From Rhodospirillales bacterium (GTDB lineage: Bacteria > Pseudomonadota > Alphaproteobacteria > Reyranellales > Reyranellaceae): a stretch of 19,614 nucleotides of DNA. The notes beneath the pieces are model-generated. The model was not told where the DNA came from. It saw only the letters and a list, made by a program, of their open reading frames with translations, and did not search any database. The stretch lies in contig JABMNB010000566.1 of NCBI GenBank assembly GCA_013205335.1, forward strand, positions 1 to 19,614, read 5' to 3'. A program made the position numbers and the translations under genes. This document shows positions 8,225-15,511 of this stretch, piece after piece; positions within the stretch are counted from its first letter, which is position 1; the number at the start of each line of letters is the position of its first letter.

Positions 8225-8241
8225 GCTTTTGAGCTGCTGCA

Positions 8242-9150
8242 ATGAAAGGCATCTTCGACGCCAGGGCGGGGTCTGGCTACGATGATGAGATACAGACCCG
8301 CTACCACTTTCCAGATCGCTATCTGGATGAGGTGAAAAAGGTCCTCGGCGACTGGATCGTCTATCGATCTTCCCGTCGAGGAGGGGGCCGTATCGGCTAT
8401 TTCGCCGTTGCCCGTGTGGTCAGCATCGACTCTGACCCTACGCTTCCGGCCCATTCATATGCCCGGATGGCTGACTTTCTCCCTTTCGATGAGTTGGTTG
8501 CCTTGGAAGGCGCCAAGGGATTCTACGAAAGGCAGCTGGGAGGGCTAGAGACACGGTCACTGATCGGCCGAACGCTCCATGGCCGAGCGGCGCGAACGAT
8601 CTCGGATATGGAATTTGGCGACATTGTTCGAGCGGGACTTCGCGAGACGCTTTCGCCGGACAATGCTGTTCGACTCGAACTTGATGCCAGGCATGTCGAT
8701 GCCGACACCTTCTCTTTGGTCAATGCACCTGAGGAGGAGCAAGAGAGGCAAGTCGTCCAGATACTCTTGAATAGGAAAGTGCGGGATGCCAGCTTTCGCC
8801 GAAGCGTTTGCGACGCCTACGACAACACATGCGCCGTAACCCGACTGCGCATGGTCAATGGCGGGGGCAAAGCGGAAGCCCAAGCCGCTCATATCCAGCC
8901 TGTCGCGGATAACGGCCCAGACATCGTCCAGAATGGCCTAGCCCTTTCGGCTACTGCTCACTGGCTTTTCGACCGGCATCTGATCTCAATTGCCGACGAC
9001 TACCGTTTGCTGGTTTCTCACAATAGAGTTCCTGGCGAACTGCGTCCGCTGTTCAAAAATCAGCTAGCTAGGATCCACCTGCCAAAGGATCAGGCCCTCT
9101 GGCCGCGCCTTCGCTACTTACAGCATCATCGAGCGGCATTCCTCGGCTAG
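8242..9150 (+). CDS. Stand-alone HNH endonuclease with an N-terminal sensor-like domain (predicted restriction enzyme)
   Basis: This 302-residue protein has an HNH_2-type nuclease domain (PF13391; predicted restriction endonucleases of COG3440) at about 185-260: FRRSVCDAYDNTCAVTRLRM, then AAHIQPVADNGPD, NGLALSATAHWLFD and a short beta tail. The metal/catalytic triad reads His217, Asn231 and His240. Residues 1-85 (GDWIVYRSSRRGGGRIGYFAVARVV) look like a small PUA/EVE-type beta barrel of the kind that reads modified bases; that is inferred. Composition departs from the neighbours: lines sampled inside the gene are about 45-57% GC against about 65-70% in genes such as the aldehyde dehydrogenase. 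No good ribosome site precedes the start. No methyltransferase adjoins it, so it may cut modified foreign DNA by itself. Its stop overlaps the stop of the convergent oxidoreductase in one CTAG. Confidence 0.88.
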   Translation: MKGIFDARAGSGYDDEIQTRYHFPDRYLDEVKKVLGDWIVYRSSRRGGGRIGYFAVARVVSIDSDPTLPAHSYARMADFLPFDELVALEGAKGFYERQLGGLETRSLIGRTLHGRAARTISDMEFGDIVRAGLRETLSPDNAVRLELDARHVDADTFSLVNAPEEEQERQVVQILLNRKVRDASFRRSVCDAYDNTCAVTRLRMVNGGGKAEAQAAHIQPVADNGPDIVQNGLALSATAHWLFDRHLISIADDYRLLVSHNRVPGELRPLFKNQLARIHLPKDQALWPRLRYLQHHRAAFLG

Positions 9151-10169
9151 GTAGGCGCGAAGCCGTAGGCCTTGGCGAGTTCGGTGTAGCTGTCGCGGCG
9201 GACCTGCTCGTCGTGGGTCCAGGTGACGACCGCCATCTCGTCGACGCCGACGCGGTCCTTTAGTTCGGTGATGCGGGCCGCGACCTCGGGGCCGGTGCCG
9301 ACGAAGGAGTCCTTGCGGAACTGTTCCATCTTCGCCGCCTCGAACGTGGCGAGCGGCGCTCGGCCCGCCTCGTCGGGCGGCAGAAGCGGCTCCAGGATGT
9401 TCTTGTCGCGATTGATGCGGCTCAGCGCCCGCGACGTGAAGTGATACTGCGCCTTTTCCGCCGTTTCGGCGGCGAGCGCCCAGACGCACAGCGCGGAGTG
9501 TGGTTCGGGATGCCGCGCGCTCGGCCGATAGGTCCTCTTGTAGAGGTCGATGGCGCGCTGGCCACCGGCGCCGTCGCTGAAGAACCAGGCATAGCAGTAG
9601 GGCAGGCCGAACAGCGCCGCGACCTGCGCGCCGTAGTCGGAGCTGCCGAGAATCCAGATCTCGGGCGCCGTCGCGCCTTGCGGGAAGGCCTTCACGGTGG
9701 CGAAGGGATGACGGTCGATCAGGGGCTCGTTGTGCACCCAGGCGATCAGGTCGCGCACGTCGGACGGAAAGTGCTCGGGCCGTTCGTTGGCGGCCGGATT
9801 GAGCGCGAAGGCGGTGCGGCCATCGGAGCCCGGCGCGCGGCCGAGGCCCATGTCGATACGGCCCGGCGCCAGCGCGTCGAGCACGCGGAAAACCTCGGCC
9901 ACTTTGAACGGCGAATAGTGCGGCAGCATGATGCCGGCGCTGCCGATGCGGATGCGTTCGGTCGTGACGGCGATCGCGGCCATCACGATCTCCGGCGCGG
10001 TGCCGACGATGGTGGGATGGTTGTGGTGCTCCGACACCCAGAAGCGCTCGTAGCCGAGCGCCTCGCAATGCCTGGCGAGCGACACGGTGTTGCGGATCGA
10101 CTGGTCCTGCGGCCGGCCTGAGACGGCGATCGACTGGTCGAGGACGGAGAGGCGGAAGGGGCGCGACAT
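9147..10169 (-). CDS. LLM-class (luciferase-like) flavin-dependent oxidoreductase
   Basis: This 340-residue TIM-barrel protein belongs to the bacterial luciferase-like family using FMNH2 or F420; the subgroup with the N-terminus RLSVLDQS is usually an MsnO8-like FMN oxidoreductase. Family patterns seen: GYERFWVSEHHN, IRIGSAGIMLPHYSPFKVAE, LDALAPGRIDMGLGRAPGSD, and APEIWILGSSDYGA in the second half. The ATG at 10169 is used because it gives the usual family start. An alternative GTG at 10196 (nine residues longer) overlaps the upstream TGA as GTGA and could be the true coupled start; neither has a strong ribosome site. It follows the solute-binding protein gene, suggesting that the imported ligand is oxidised here. 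The 3' end overlaps the HNH gene by 4 bp, tail to tail. Substrate unknown. Confidence 0.92.
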   Translation of the reverse strand: MSRPFRLSVLDQSIAVSGRPQDQSIRNTVSLARHCEALGYERFWVSEHHNHPTIVGTAPEIVMAAIAVTTERIRIGSAGIMLPHYSPFKVAEVFRVLDALAPGRIDMGLGRAPGSDGRTAFALNPAANERPEHFPSDVRDLIAWVHNEPLIDRHPFATVKAFPQGATAPEIWILGSSDYGAQVAALFGLPYCYAWFFSDGAGGQRAIDLYKRTYRPSARHPEPHSALCVWALAAETAEKAQYHFTSRALSRINRDKNILEPLLPPDEAGRAPLATFEAAKMEQFRKDSFVGTGPEVAARITELKDRVGVDEMAVVTWTHDEQVRRDSYTELAKAYGFAPT

Positions 10170-10192
10170 GGAAGGGTGATGGGCCCTGCGGC

Positions 10193-11053
10193 TCACTCCG
10201 GCAAGGTCGCAATCATGTAGAGCGTCTGGAGTTGTTGCGTCGGCCGCGCATTCTTGCCGAACACGTCGCCGAAGATCGTGGCGATCTGGCCCGAGCGGTA
10301 GATGTGGCTGAGCGCCCGGTCGACCGCGAGGCGGAAGGGGCCTTCGCCGAGCTTCATGGCCAGGGCGAAGGGCTCGAGGCCGAGATAGGTGTTGGCCAGC
10401 AGGATCCGGGCGGCATCCTTGTGGTCCTTGATCATCGCCGTGAGCATCGCGCCGCCGGCGAAGTAGGCCGAGATCTCGCCCTTCTCCAGCGCCGTCATCG
10501 CTGCCGTGAAGTCGGTGAAGGGCACGACGGTCGCGGCGACGTGGATCGAGGCCAGTGCCTTGCGCAGCTCTTGCTCGGTCAGCGTCCCGGCAACCGCGCC
10601 GACCTTCTTGCCGGCGAACTGCTGCATGTCGCGCGGACCGTCATCGCGGATGGCGAAGGTCGTACCGTCGACGAAGGTGGTGATGGAGAAGTCGACCACG
10701 GCGCGGCGGTCGAGCGTCTCGGTGAGCGAGTCGCAGAGCAGGTCGATCTTGCCCTGTTTGATCATGTCGAGCCGGTTTTCGGTGGTAACCGGCACGAACT
10801 CGACCTTGAGACCGGGCAGCTTGAGCTGCTGGGCGATGTCCTTGGCCACCGCCTCGCAGAGCTGGACCATGAAACCGCCAGGCTGGCCGTTGGGGCCCTT
10901 GTAGGCGAAGGGGTGCGCGTTCTCGCGGAAGCCGCCGCGGATCACACCGTTCTTGGCGATATCGTCCAGGGTGCCTGCCCAGGCGCTGCCGGCCGCCAGG
11001 AAGCCCAGGCCCAGCGCCAGCGCCGGTGCAAGACCGCTCAGGAATCGCTTCAT
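10193..11053 (-). CDS. Periplasmic amino-acid-type solute-binding protein (family 3)
   Basis: This 286-residue protein has a Sec signal peptide (MKRFLSGLAPALALGLGFLA..., cut after SAWA near residue 27) and then one bacterial extracellular solute-binding domain, family 3 (PF00497). It shows VIRGGFRENAHPFAYKGPNG, GFMVQLCEAVAKDIA, RLDMIKQGKIDLLCDSLTET, VVDFSITTFVDGTTFAIR and KKVGAVAGTLTEQEL, the typical order of ligand-contact segments. Such proteins deliver polar amino acids or related small acids to an ABC permease. The start at 11053 is set by AGAGGGACGAG just upstream and places the signal peptide correctly; a longer in-frame start at 11083 adds ten charged residues. No permease or ATPase gene is in the window, so it must use a distant transporter or work as a sensor. 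Probably cotranscribed with the flavin oxidoreductase. Confidence 0.93.
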   Translation of the reverse strand: MKRFLSGLAPALALGLGFLAAGSAWAGTLDDIAKNGVIRGGFRENAHPFAYKGPNGQPGGFMVQLCEAVAKDIAQQLKLPGLKVEFVPVTTENRLDMIKQGKIDLLCDSLTETLDRRAVVDFSITTFVDGTTFAIRDDGPRDMQQFAGKKVGAVAGTLTEQELRKALASIHVAATVVPFTDFTAAMTALEKGEISAYFAGGAMLTAMIKDHKDAARILLANTYLGLEPFALAMKLGEGPFRLAVDRALSHIYRSGQIATIFGDVFGKNARPTQQLQTLYMIATLPE

Positions 11054-11128
11054 CTCGTCCCTCTTCGAATGACGGCGAAACAATCCGATATTCGGCCCGT
11101 TGTGACCACTGGAAATCCGGAGGACGCC

Positions 11129-11164
11129 ATGGCCCGTTCCAGGAAGTCTGTTCCCCAGGGATGA
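11129..11164 (+). other. Possible 11-residue leader peptide upstream of the aldehyde dehydrogenase
   Basis: A tiny reading frame, MARSRKSVPQG then TGA, is preceded by CCGGAGG ending six bases before its ATG, a ribosome site as good as that of the dehydrogenase gene. It is basic and has no runs of one amino acid typical of attenuator leaders. A hairpin follows six bases after its stop. It may be translated as a leader or be chance; without homologues this stays weak. Confidence 0.22.
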
Positions 11165-11169
11165 GCAGG

Positions 11170-11191
11170 GCCGCTAACGGCTTGTAGCGGC
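11170..11191 (+). promoter_or_regulatory. Hairpin in the leader of the aldehyde dehydrogenase gene
   Basis: GCCGCTA (11170-11176) pairs perfectly with TAGCGGC (11185-11191) around an 8-base loop. It lies between the mini reading frame and the dehydrogenase ribosome site, and a short T run (11221-11224, with one T just before) follows 30 bases later, too far to form a normal terminator. It could be an operator palindrome or an mRNA hairpin in this 190-base divergent region. Confidence 0.3.
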
Positions 11192-11243
11192 GCATCCTGC
11201 GGGCCAAACTCCGGGCCGATTTTTAGGATCCCGGAGGACTCGC

Positions 11244-12746
11244 ATGTCGACCGCTACTGCCGAAATGAAGACCCAGGCCCAGCCGGCCGGCACCTACAAG
11301 CCCAAGGGCATGCTGATCGGCGGCAAGTGGGTGGAGAGCGTCTCCGGCGCCCGCATCACCATCGAGAATCCCGGCAAGCGCACGGCCGTCGCCGAAGTGC
11401 CGCGCGCCGCGGAAGCTGACGTCAACGCCGCAGTCGAGGCTGCCGAAAAGGCCTTCCCGGCGTGGAAGAACGTGGTGCCGCGCGAGCGCGGCAAGATCCT
11501 GCTCAAGATCGCCGAGGTGCTCGAGGCGCGCAGCGAAGAGATGGCGCGCACCATCGCATTGGAGACCGGCAATGCGTTGCGTACCCAGGCGCGCGGCGAG
11601 GCCAAGCTGGCCGCCGACATTTTCCGATATTTTGGCGGCCTCGCCTCGGAACTGAAGGGCGAGACCGTACCGCTCGGCGAGCATGTGCTCTCCTACACGC
11701 GGCGTGAGCCGATCGGCATCGTCGGCGCCATCATTCCGTGGAACGCGCCGGTCATGCTGGGCGCGCTCAAGATCGCGCCCGCCTTGTGCGCCGGCAATGT
11801 GCTGGTGATGAAGGCCGCCGAGGATGCGCCGATGGCGGTGCTGCTGATGGCCGACATCTGCCAGGAGCTCCTGCCGCCGGGCGTGCTGAACGTGCTGACG
11901 GGCTACGGCGCGGAGTGCGGCGGCCCGCTGGCCAACCATCCGAAGATCCGCAAGCTCTCCTTCACCGGCTCGACCGAGGTCGGCAAGGTGATCATGCGCG
12001 CCGCCGCCGAGCGCATCGTGCCGGTGTCGCTCGAACTGGGCGGCAAGAGCCCCTCGATTGTCTATCCCGACGCCGACGAGGATTGGGCGGTCGACGGCAT
12101 CATCAATGCGATGCGTTTCACCCGCCAGAGCCAGAGCTGCACGGCAGGCTCGCGCATGTTCCTGCACGAAGACATCTTCGACAGCTTCCTCGCGAAGCTC
12201 GAGAAAAAGACGACGGCGCTCAAGATCGGTGATCCGCTCGACGAGGCGAGCGACATCGGCACGATCATCAACAACAAGCAGTACACCAAGGTCTGCAAGT
12301 ACGTCGAAGACGGGCTCGCCCGTTCCGACGCCAAGCTGGTGTTCGGCGGTCTTCCGCCCAAGACCGGCCCGCTGAGCGAAGGCTACTTCACCATGCCGAC
12401 CGTGTTCGCCGATCGCTCGAACGACTGGCGTCTCGCCCGCGAGGAGATCTTCGGGCCGGTACTGGTGGCAATCCGCTGGAGCGACGAGGCCGAGGCGATT
12501 CGCATGGCCAACGACAGCCATTACGGCCTCGCGGCCTATGTGTGGACGCACGATATCGGCAAGGGCCTGCGCGCCGCGCATGCGATCGAGTCCGGGTGGG
12601 TGCAGGTCAACCAGGGCGGTGGCCAGACGCCCGGCATGTCGTACGGCGGCTACAAGCAGAGCGGTCTGGGTCGCGAGTTCTCGCTCGAGGGCATGCTCGA
12701 CAGCTTCACCCAGCGCAAGAGCGTGACGGTCAATCTCGCGGTCTGA
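11244..12746 (+). CDS. NAD(P)-dependent aldehyde dehydrogenase
   Basis: This 500-residue cytosolic enzyme of the aldehyde dehydrogenase superfamily oxidises an aldehyde to its acid. Diagnostic parts: the cofactor-binding IIPWNAPV with Asn167, Lys190 in NVLVMKAAED, FTGSTEVG at 240-247, the general base Glu264 in LELGGKSPSIV, the nucleophile Cys299 in QSQSCTAGSR, and EEIFGPVL (about residue 396) contacting the cofactor ribose. GGQTPGMSYGGYKQSGLGRE near the C-terminus is the oligomerisation/hinge region. The length is standard. The start at 11244 follows GGAGG at 11233-11237. It is transcribed alone, divergent from the solute-binding protein gene, and ends in the inverted repeat at 12757-12857. 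The exact substrate (betaine, hydroxymuconic or another aldehyde) cannot be read from motifs. Confidence 0.96.
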   Translation: MSTATAEMKTQAQPAGTYKPKGMLIGGKWVESVSGARITIENPGKRTAVAEVPRAAEADVNAAVEAAEKAFPAWKNVVPRERGKILLKIAEVLEARSEEMARTIALETGNALRTQARGEAKLAADIFRYFGGLASELKGETVPLGEHVLSYTRREPIGIVGAIIPWNAPVMLGALKIAPALCAGNVLVMKAAEDAPMAVLLMADICQELLPPGVLNVLTGYGAECGGPLANHPKIRKLSFTGSTEVGKVIMRAAAERIVPVSLELGGKSPSIVYPDADEDWAVDGIINAMRFTRQSQSCTAGSRMFLHEDIFDSFLAKLEKKTTALKIGDPLDEASDIGTIINNKQYTKVCKYVEDGLARSDAKLVFGGLPPKTGPLSEGYFTMPTVFADRSNDWRLAREEIFGPVLVAIRWSDEAEAIRMANDSHYGLAAYVWTHDIGKGLRAAHAIESGWVQVNQGGGQTPGMSYGGYKQSGLGREFSLEGMLDSFTQRKSVTVNLAV

Positions 12747-12756
12747 GGTATCGAGC

Positions 12757-12857
12757 AAAGGTCCCTCGCTGACGCTCGGGATGACAATTTTGCCGTGAAT
12801 GGCGCACCGCGCCAATTCCTCCAATGTTGTCATCCCGAGCGTCAGCGAGGGACCTTT
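12757..12857. repeat. Inverted-repeat element B (31-bp perfect arms) between convergent genes
   Basis: Bases 12757-12787 are the exact reverse complement of 12827-12857. The 39-base loop contains its own perfect hairpin, TGGCGC-ACC-GCGCCA (12800-12814). The arms carry the wording GTCCCTCGCTGACGCTCGGG / GTCATCCCGAGCG familiar from dispersed intergenic palindromes of many high-GC bacterial genomes. The element sits exactly between the ends of the aldehyde dehydrogenase (12746) and the amidase (12861), with an AAAG/CTTT pair at its outer edges, so it could stop or stabilise transcripts from both sides. Its arm ends resemble those of element A at 1-145. Confidence 0.92.
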
Positions 12858-12860
12858 CTC

Positions 12861-14282
12861 TTAAACCGGCACCTTCAAATGATGTTCGGTCGCGCCCTGA
12901 TAGGCGTGACCGATCCGGTAGAGCATCGCTTCGTCGAACGGCCGGCCGACGAGTTGCAGCCCTATCGGCGCACCATTTGAGTCGAAGCCGCACGGCACCG
13001 AAAGCGCCGGAATGCCAAGCGTGTTGAACGGTCGCGTGAGGCCGGTGAAGCCCGCCACCATCTTCAGCACTGCCGGACCGCCCTTGGTCTCCGTGTCGGT
13101 CTCCTCGATGGTGGGCAGCGGGAAGGGGATCGCCGGCAGTAGCACGGCATCGACGCCGTCCATCGCCGTCGACAGGAACTCCGTCACGAAATGCGTGCGC
13201 AGACGCAGCGCGTCGATGTACTGCGTCGCCGGAATGAAGAAGCCCGCCTCCATGCGTGTTCGCACCTGGTTGGCATAGAGCTCGGGCGTCTTCTCCATCC
13301 AGGGCCGGTGCATGGCGGCCGCCTCGCATTTCACCATGACCTCGGCCGCGCGGTAGAGTGCGGTGAAGTCGGGCAGCGTGACGGTCGAGACTTTCGCGCC
13401 GAGCCGGCCGAGGGCGTCGGCGGCGGCCTGGATGGCGGCGCCGATCTGCGCGTCCAGCGGCGCCGGTCCGTCGTTCGGCAGGGCAAGGCCGATGCGCAAT
13501 CCGGCAACGCCACCTTCGAGCAGTGCCTCGTAGTCGGGCACCGGTTTGTCGCTGGTGGTCGAATCATCTGGATCGTGACCGGCGATGACGCCCAGCATCC
13601 GGGCATTGTCGCGCACGGTGCGGGTCAGCGGTCCGACATGATCGAGGCTCCACGAGCGCGCGACGGCGCCGGCGCGGCTGACGCGGCCATAGGTTGCCTT
13701 CATGCCGACCACGCCGCAGGCCGCGGCGGGAAGGCGAATCGAGCCGCCGGTGTCGGAGCCCAGTGCGCCATAGACCATGCGTGCGCCGACCGAGGCGCCC
13801 GAGCCGCTCGAGCTGCCGCCGGTTACGCGCGTCTGGTCCCACGGGTTGCGGCAATGGCCATGATGGACGTTGTGCCCGGTGGGCCCGGCCGCGAATTCCG
13901 CCATGTTGAGGAAGCCCAGCTCGACCACGCCCGCCGCGTCGAGCTTGCCCAGCACCGTCGCCGTCACCGGTGCCCTCCAGTCGCGGCGGATGGCGCTGCC
14001 GCCGGTCGAGAGTTCGCCCTTGCGGTAGTACATGTCCTTGTGCGCCATCGGCACGCCGTGCAGTGGCCCTCGGCTCTTGCCAGCCGCGAGTTCCGCATCC
14101 ATCGCCTTCGCCTGGGCCAGCGCCTTGTCCCTGTATATGCGCAGGAAGGCGTTGGTGCGCGGCTGCCAGGCCTCGATGCGGGCGAGGCAGGCTTCGGTCG
14201 CTTCCACCGAGGTGATGCGACGCGCTGCGATCGCGTCGGCGATCGCTGTGAGATCCTCCAGCGCGAGATCGTCGTTCCTCAC
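12861..14282 (-). CDS. Amidase (amidase-signature family)
   Basis: This 473-residue enzyme of the amidase-signature family (GatA/AtzE/FAAH type) hydrolyses a carboxamide. The Ser-cisSer-Lys triad is complete: Lys82 in MAHKDMYY, cis-Ser157 in VTGGSSSGSGA and nucleophile Ser181 in GSDTGGSIRLPAAACGVVG, with the 24-residue Ser-Ser spacing of FAAH. A C-terminal segment (PFNTLGIPALSVPCGFDSNG, GLQLVGRPFDEAMLYRIGHA) closes the domain. The start is a GTG at 14282 that overlaps the TGA of the preceding small gene (GTGA), so the two are translated in step; no nearer ATG would preserve the N-terminus. The coupling suggests a complex with that small protein. It need not be a tRNA amidotransferase, since no GatB-like gene is here. 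Its 3' end abuts repeat element B. Confidence 0.94.
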   Translation of the reverse strand: MRNDDLALEDLTAIADAIAARRITSVEATEACLARIEAWQPRTNAFLRIYRDKALAQAKAMDAELAAGKSRGPLHGVPMAHKDMYYRKGELSTGGSAIRRDWRAPVTATVLGKLDAAGVVELGFLNMAEFAAGPTGHNVHHGHCRNPWDQTRVTGGSSSGSGASVGARMVYGALGSDTGGSIRLPAAACGVVGMKATYGRVSRAGAVARSWSLDHVGPLTRTVRDNARMLGVIAGHDPDDSTTSDKPVPDYEALLEGGVAGLRIGLALPNDGPAPLDAQIGAAIQAAADALGRLGAKVSTVTLPDFTALYRAAEVMVKCEAAAMHRPWMEKTPELYANQVRTRMEAGFFIPATQYIDALRLRTHFVTEFLSTAMDGVDAVLLPAIPFPLPTIEETDTETKGGPAVLKMVAGFTGLTRPFNTLGIPALSVPCGFDSNGAPIGLQLVGRPFDEAMLYRIGHAYQGATEHHLKVPV

Positions 14283-14494
14283 GTGCGGGCTTCCTTCGCC
14301 AGGATACTGGCGAACGCCGCCGGATCGTCGTCGAAGCTGAGGCGCTGGGCGGCGGCCTTGCGCACCGCGTCGTTCAGGATCTCGACTTCGGCCGCCAACT
14401 CGGCCAGCCGTTTGTCGTCGTACGTCATGCCCTGGAGTCCTGCGGCGATCCCGGCGACTGTCTTCGTCTTTTCGTGCATCCTCTTGTCGTCCAT
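14279..14494 (-). CDS. Small GatC/AtzG-like protein coupled to the amidase
   Basis: This 71-residue acidic-helical protein (GLQGMTYDDKRLAELAAEVE, then NDAVRKAAAQRL and FDDDPAAFASILAKEA) is a real gene. GAGGAG (14501-14506) stands six bases before the ATG, and the stop overlaps the amidase GTG by 4 bp. Its size, a helix followed by a short D/E-P-A-x-F tail, and its position directly before an amidase recall AtzG (DUF4089) and GatC, small subunits that wrap around and stabilise AtzE or GatA. I infer the same adaptor role; sequence similarity to either is weak by eye. Its ribosome site overlaps the stop codon of the upstream thioesterase-like gene, so all three genes form one operon. Starts at residues 6 or 23 are possible but lack a ribosome site. 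Confidence 0.8.
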   Translation of the reverse strand: MDDKRMHEKTKTVAGIAAGLQGMTYDDKRLAELAAEVEILNDAVRKAAAQRLSFDDDPAAFASILAKEART

Positions 14495-14504
14495 CGTATT
14501 CTCC

Positions 14505-15401
14505 TCAGAACCTGAGACGTCGTGCCTCCATGCGGGCGCGATCCTCGGCCGGAAAGATCATGATCTTGCGGACCTTCTGGTCGAATTTCATGCCGACGGC
14601 TTCGGCACAAGCAGCAAGCGTGCCGCTCTCCGCTTCGAACAGGAAATGCGTAAAGATGATGGTCTTGTCGGAGAAGCTGGCGAGTCCGCTCATGACGACG
14701 GCGAGGTCCCCGGCCTGCAACGGCCGGCGATAGTGGTTCAGCATCTCGACCACGACCGAGCCTTCCTGACGCTCCTGCATGGCGGCGCGGTCGAAGCCCA
14801 GATGGTTCCACAGGACGGGCGCGCCGTCGGAGTAGCGGCCGAACTGGTGGCGCGGCAGGAACTCGCCCCGCTCATCGCATTCGTCGGGGGTGATCTGCGT
14901 GCGACCGACCTCGATCAGGCCGACCGACGGTGCTTCGGCGAGCGTCAGGTCGGGTAGCGAAAGCTTGCCGACGCTGCGCGGCCTGGCCGTGGCGGGCAGC
15001 GCGATGCAGGCCGCCTCGGCGCGTGCACGGACTTCGGCGGGCCACGGACGGTCGCACGAGATGCGACGGCAGATGGTGGCGGCAACCTCGCCCTTCGCGG
15101 GATTGCGCACCTCGTGATAGGCGACGATCTCGCGCTCGCCGACCTCGACCGGCGCGGAATGGACCTCGACCGGCTCGACCACGCGGAACTCGCGGACGTA
15201 CCGGACATGGTCGTCGACGGCCCGCGTTATGGCCGCGGCCGCACGCTGGGCGCGGGGGCCGAAGCCCAGGCTGGCCAGCAGGCTGGCCGTCGCCTCGTGG
15301 GCGAACTCGGTGTAGAATTGGACGTTCAGATGGTTGTTCTCGTCGCACTGCCACGTGTTCACGGCGGTGCTGAAAGTCGGGATCAGGGCGGGGCTCGACA
15401 C
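14505..15401 (-). CDS. Double-hotdog thioesterase-like protein
   Basis: This 298-residue protein has two hotdog-fold halves. The first begins with VNTWQCDENNHLNVQFYTEF, the acyl-CoA thioesterase (4HBT-like) signature with Asp20, His24, Asn26 and Tyr30. The second (about 190-298) contains GRTQITPDECDERGEFLPRH, VVVEMLNHYRRPLQAGD and TIIFTHFLFEAESGTLAACA. Such proteins hydrolyse or bind acyl-CoA thioesters. The start is a GTG at 15401, preceded by AGAGAGAG; the reading frame continues much further upstream, but that part lies antisense to the HU gene and is not coding. It heads an operon with the 71-residue protein (10-base gap) and the amidase, suggesting one acyl or amide breakdown pathway. 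The second half may have lost catalytic residues; substrate unknown. Confidence 0.85.
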   Translation of the reverse strand: MSSPALIPTFSTAVNTWQCDENNHLNVQFYTEFAHEATASLLASLGFGPRAQRAAAAITRAVDDHVRYVREFRVVEPVEVHSAPVEVGEREIVAYHEVRNPAKGEVAATICRRISCDRPWPAEVRARAEAACIALPATARPRSVGKLSLPDLTLAEAPSVGLIEVGRTQITPDECDERGEFLPRHQFGRYSDGAPVLWNHLGFDRAAMQERQEGSVVVEMLNHYRRPLQAGDLAVVMSGLASFSDKTIIFTHFLFEAESGTLAACAEAVGMKFDQKVRKIMIFPAEDRARMEARRLRF

Positions 15402-15421
15402 GCTAAACTCTCTCTGCAATC

Positions 15422-15511
15422 TGTGGATGACTGCCTTAGATGGCCTAAAAAGCCCCAAAAATCGACATTTTCCGTGGATTCCGGACTTGCGGGGGAACGA
15501 TTCGTGGATAA
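15422..15511. promoter_or_regulatory. Three GTGGAT motifs, two of them near-perfect DnaA boxes, upstream of HU
   Basis: GTGGAT occurs at 15423-15428, 15474-15479 and 15504-15509. Read on the minus strand, the first (TCATCCACA) and third (TTATCCACG) each differ from the DnaA box TTATCCACA at one base; the second (GAATCCACG) differs at three. Between the first two lies an A/T-rich tract (TAAAAAGCCCCAAAAATCG...). The third touches the predicted -10 of the HU promoter. The repetition is seen; binding by DnaA is a guess. Confidence 0.35.

Noticed and set aside
13191..14957. 588-residue plus-strand frame opposite the amidase operon
   Set aside because: Amidase, adaptor-like and thioesterase motifs on the minus strand explain the sequence, and the plus frame shows none.
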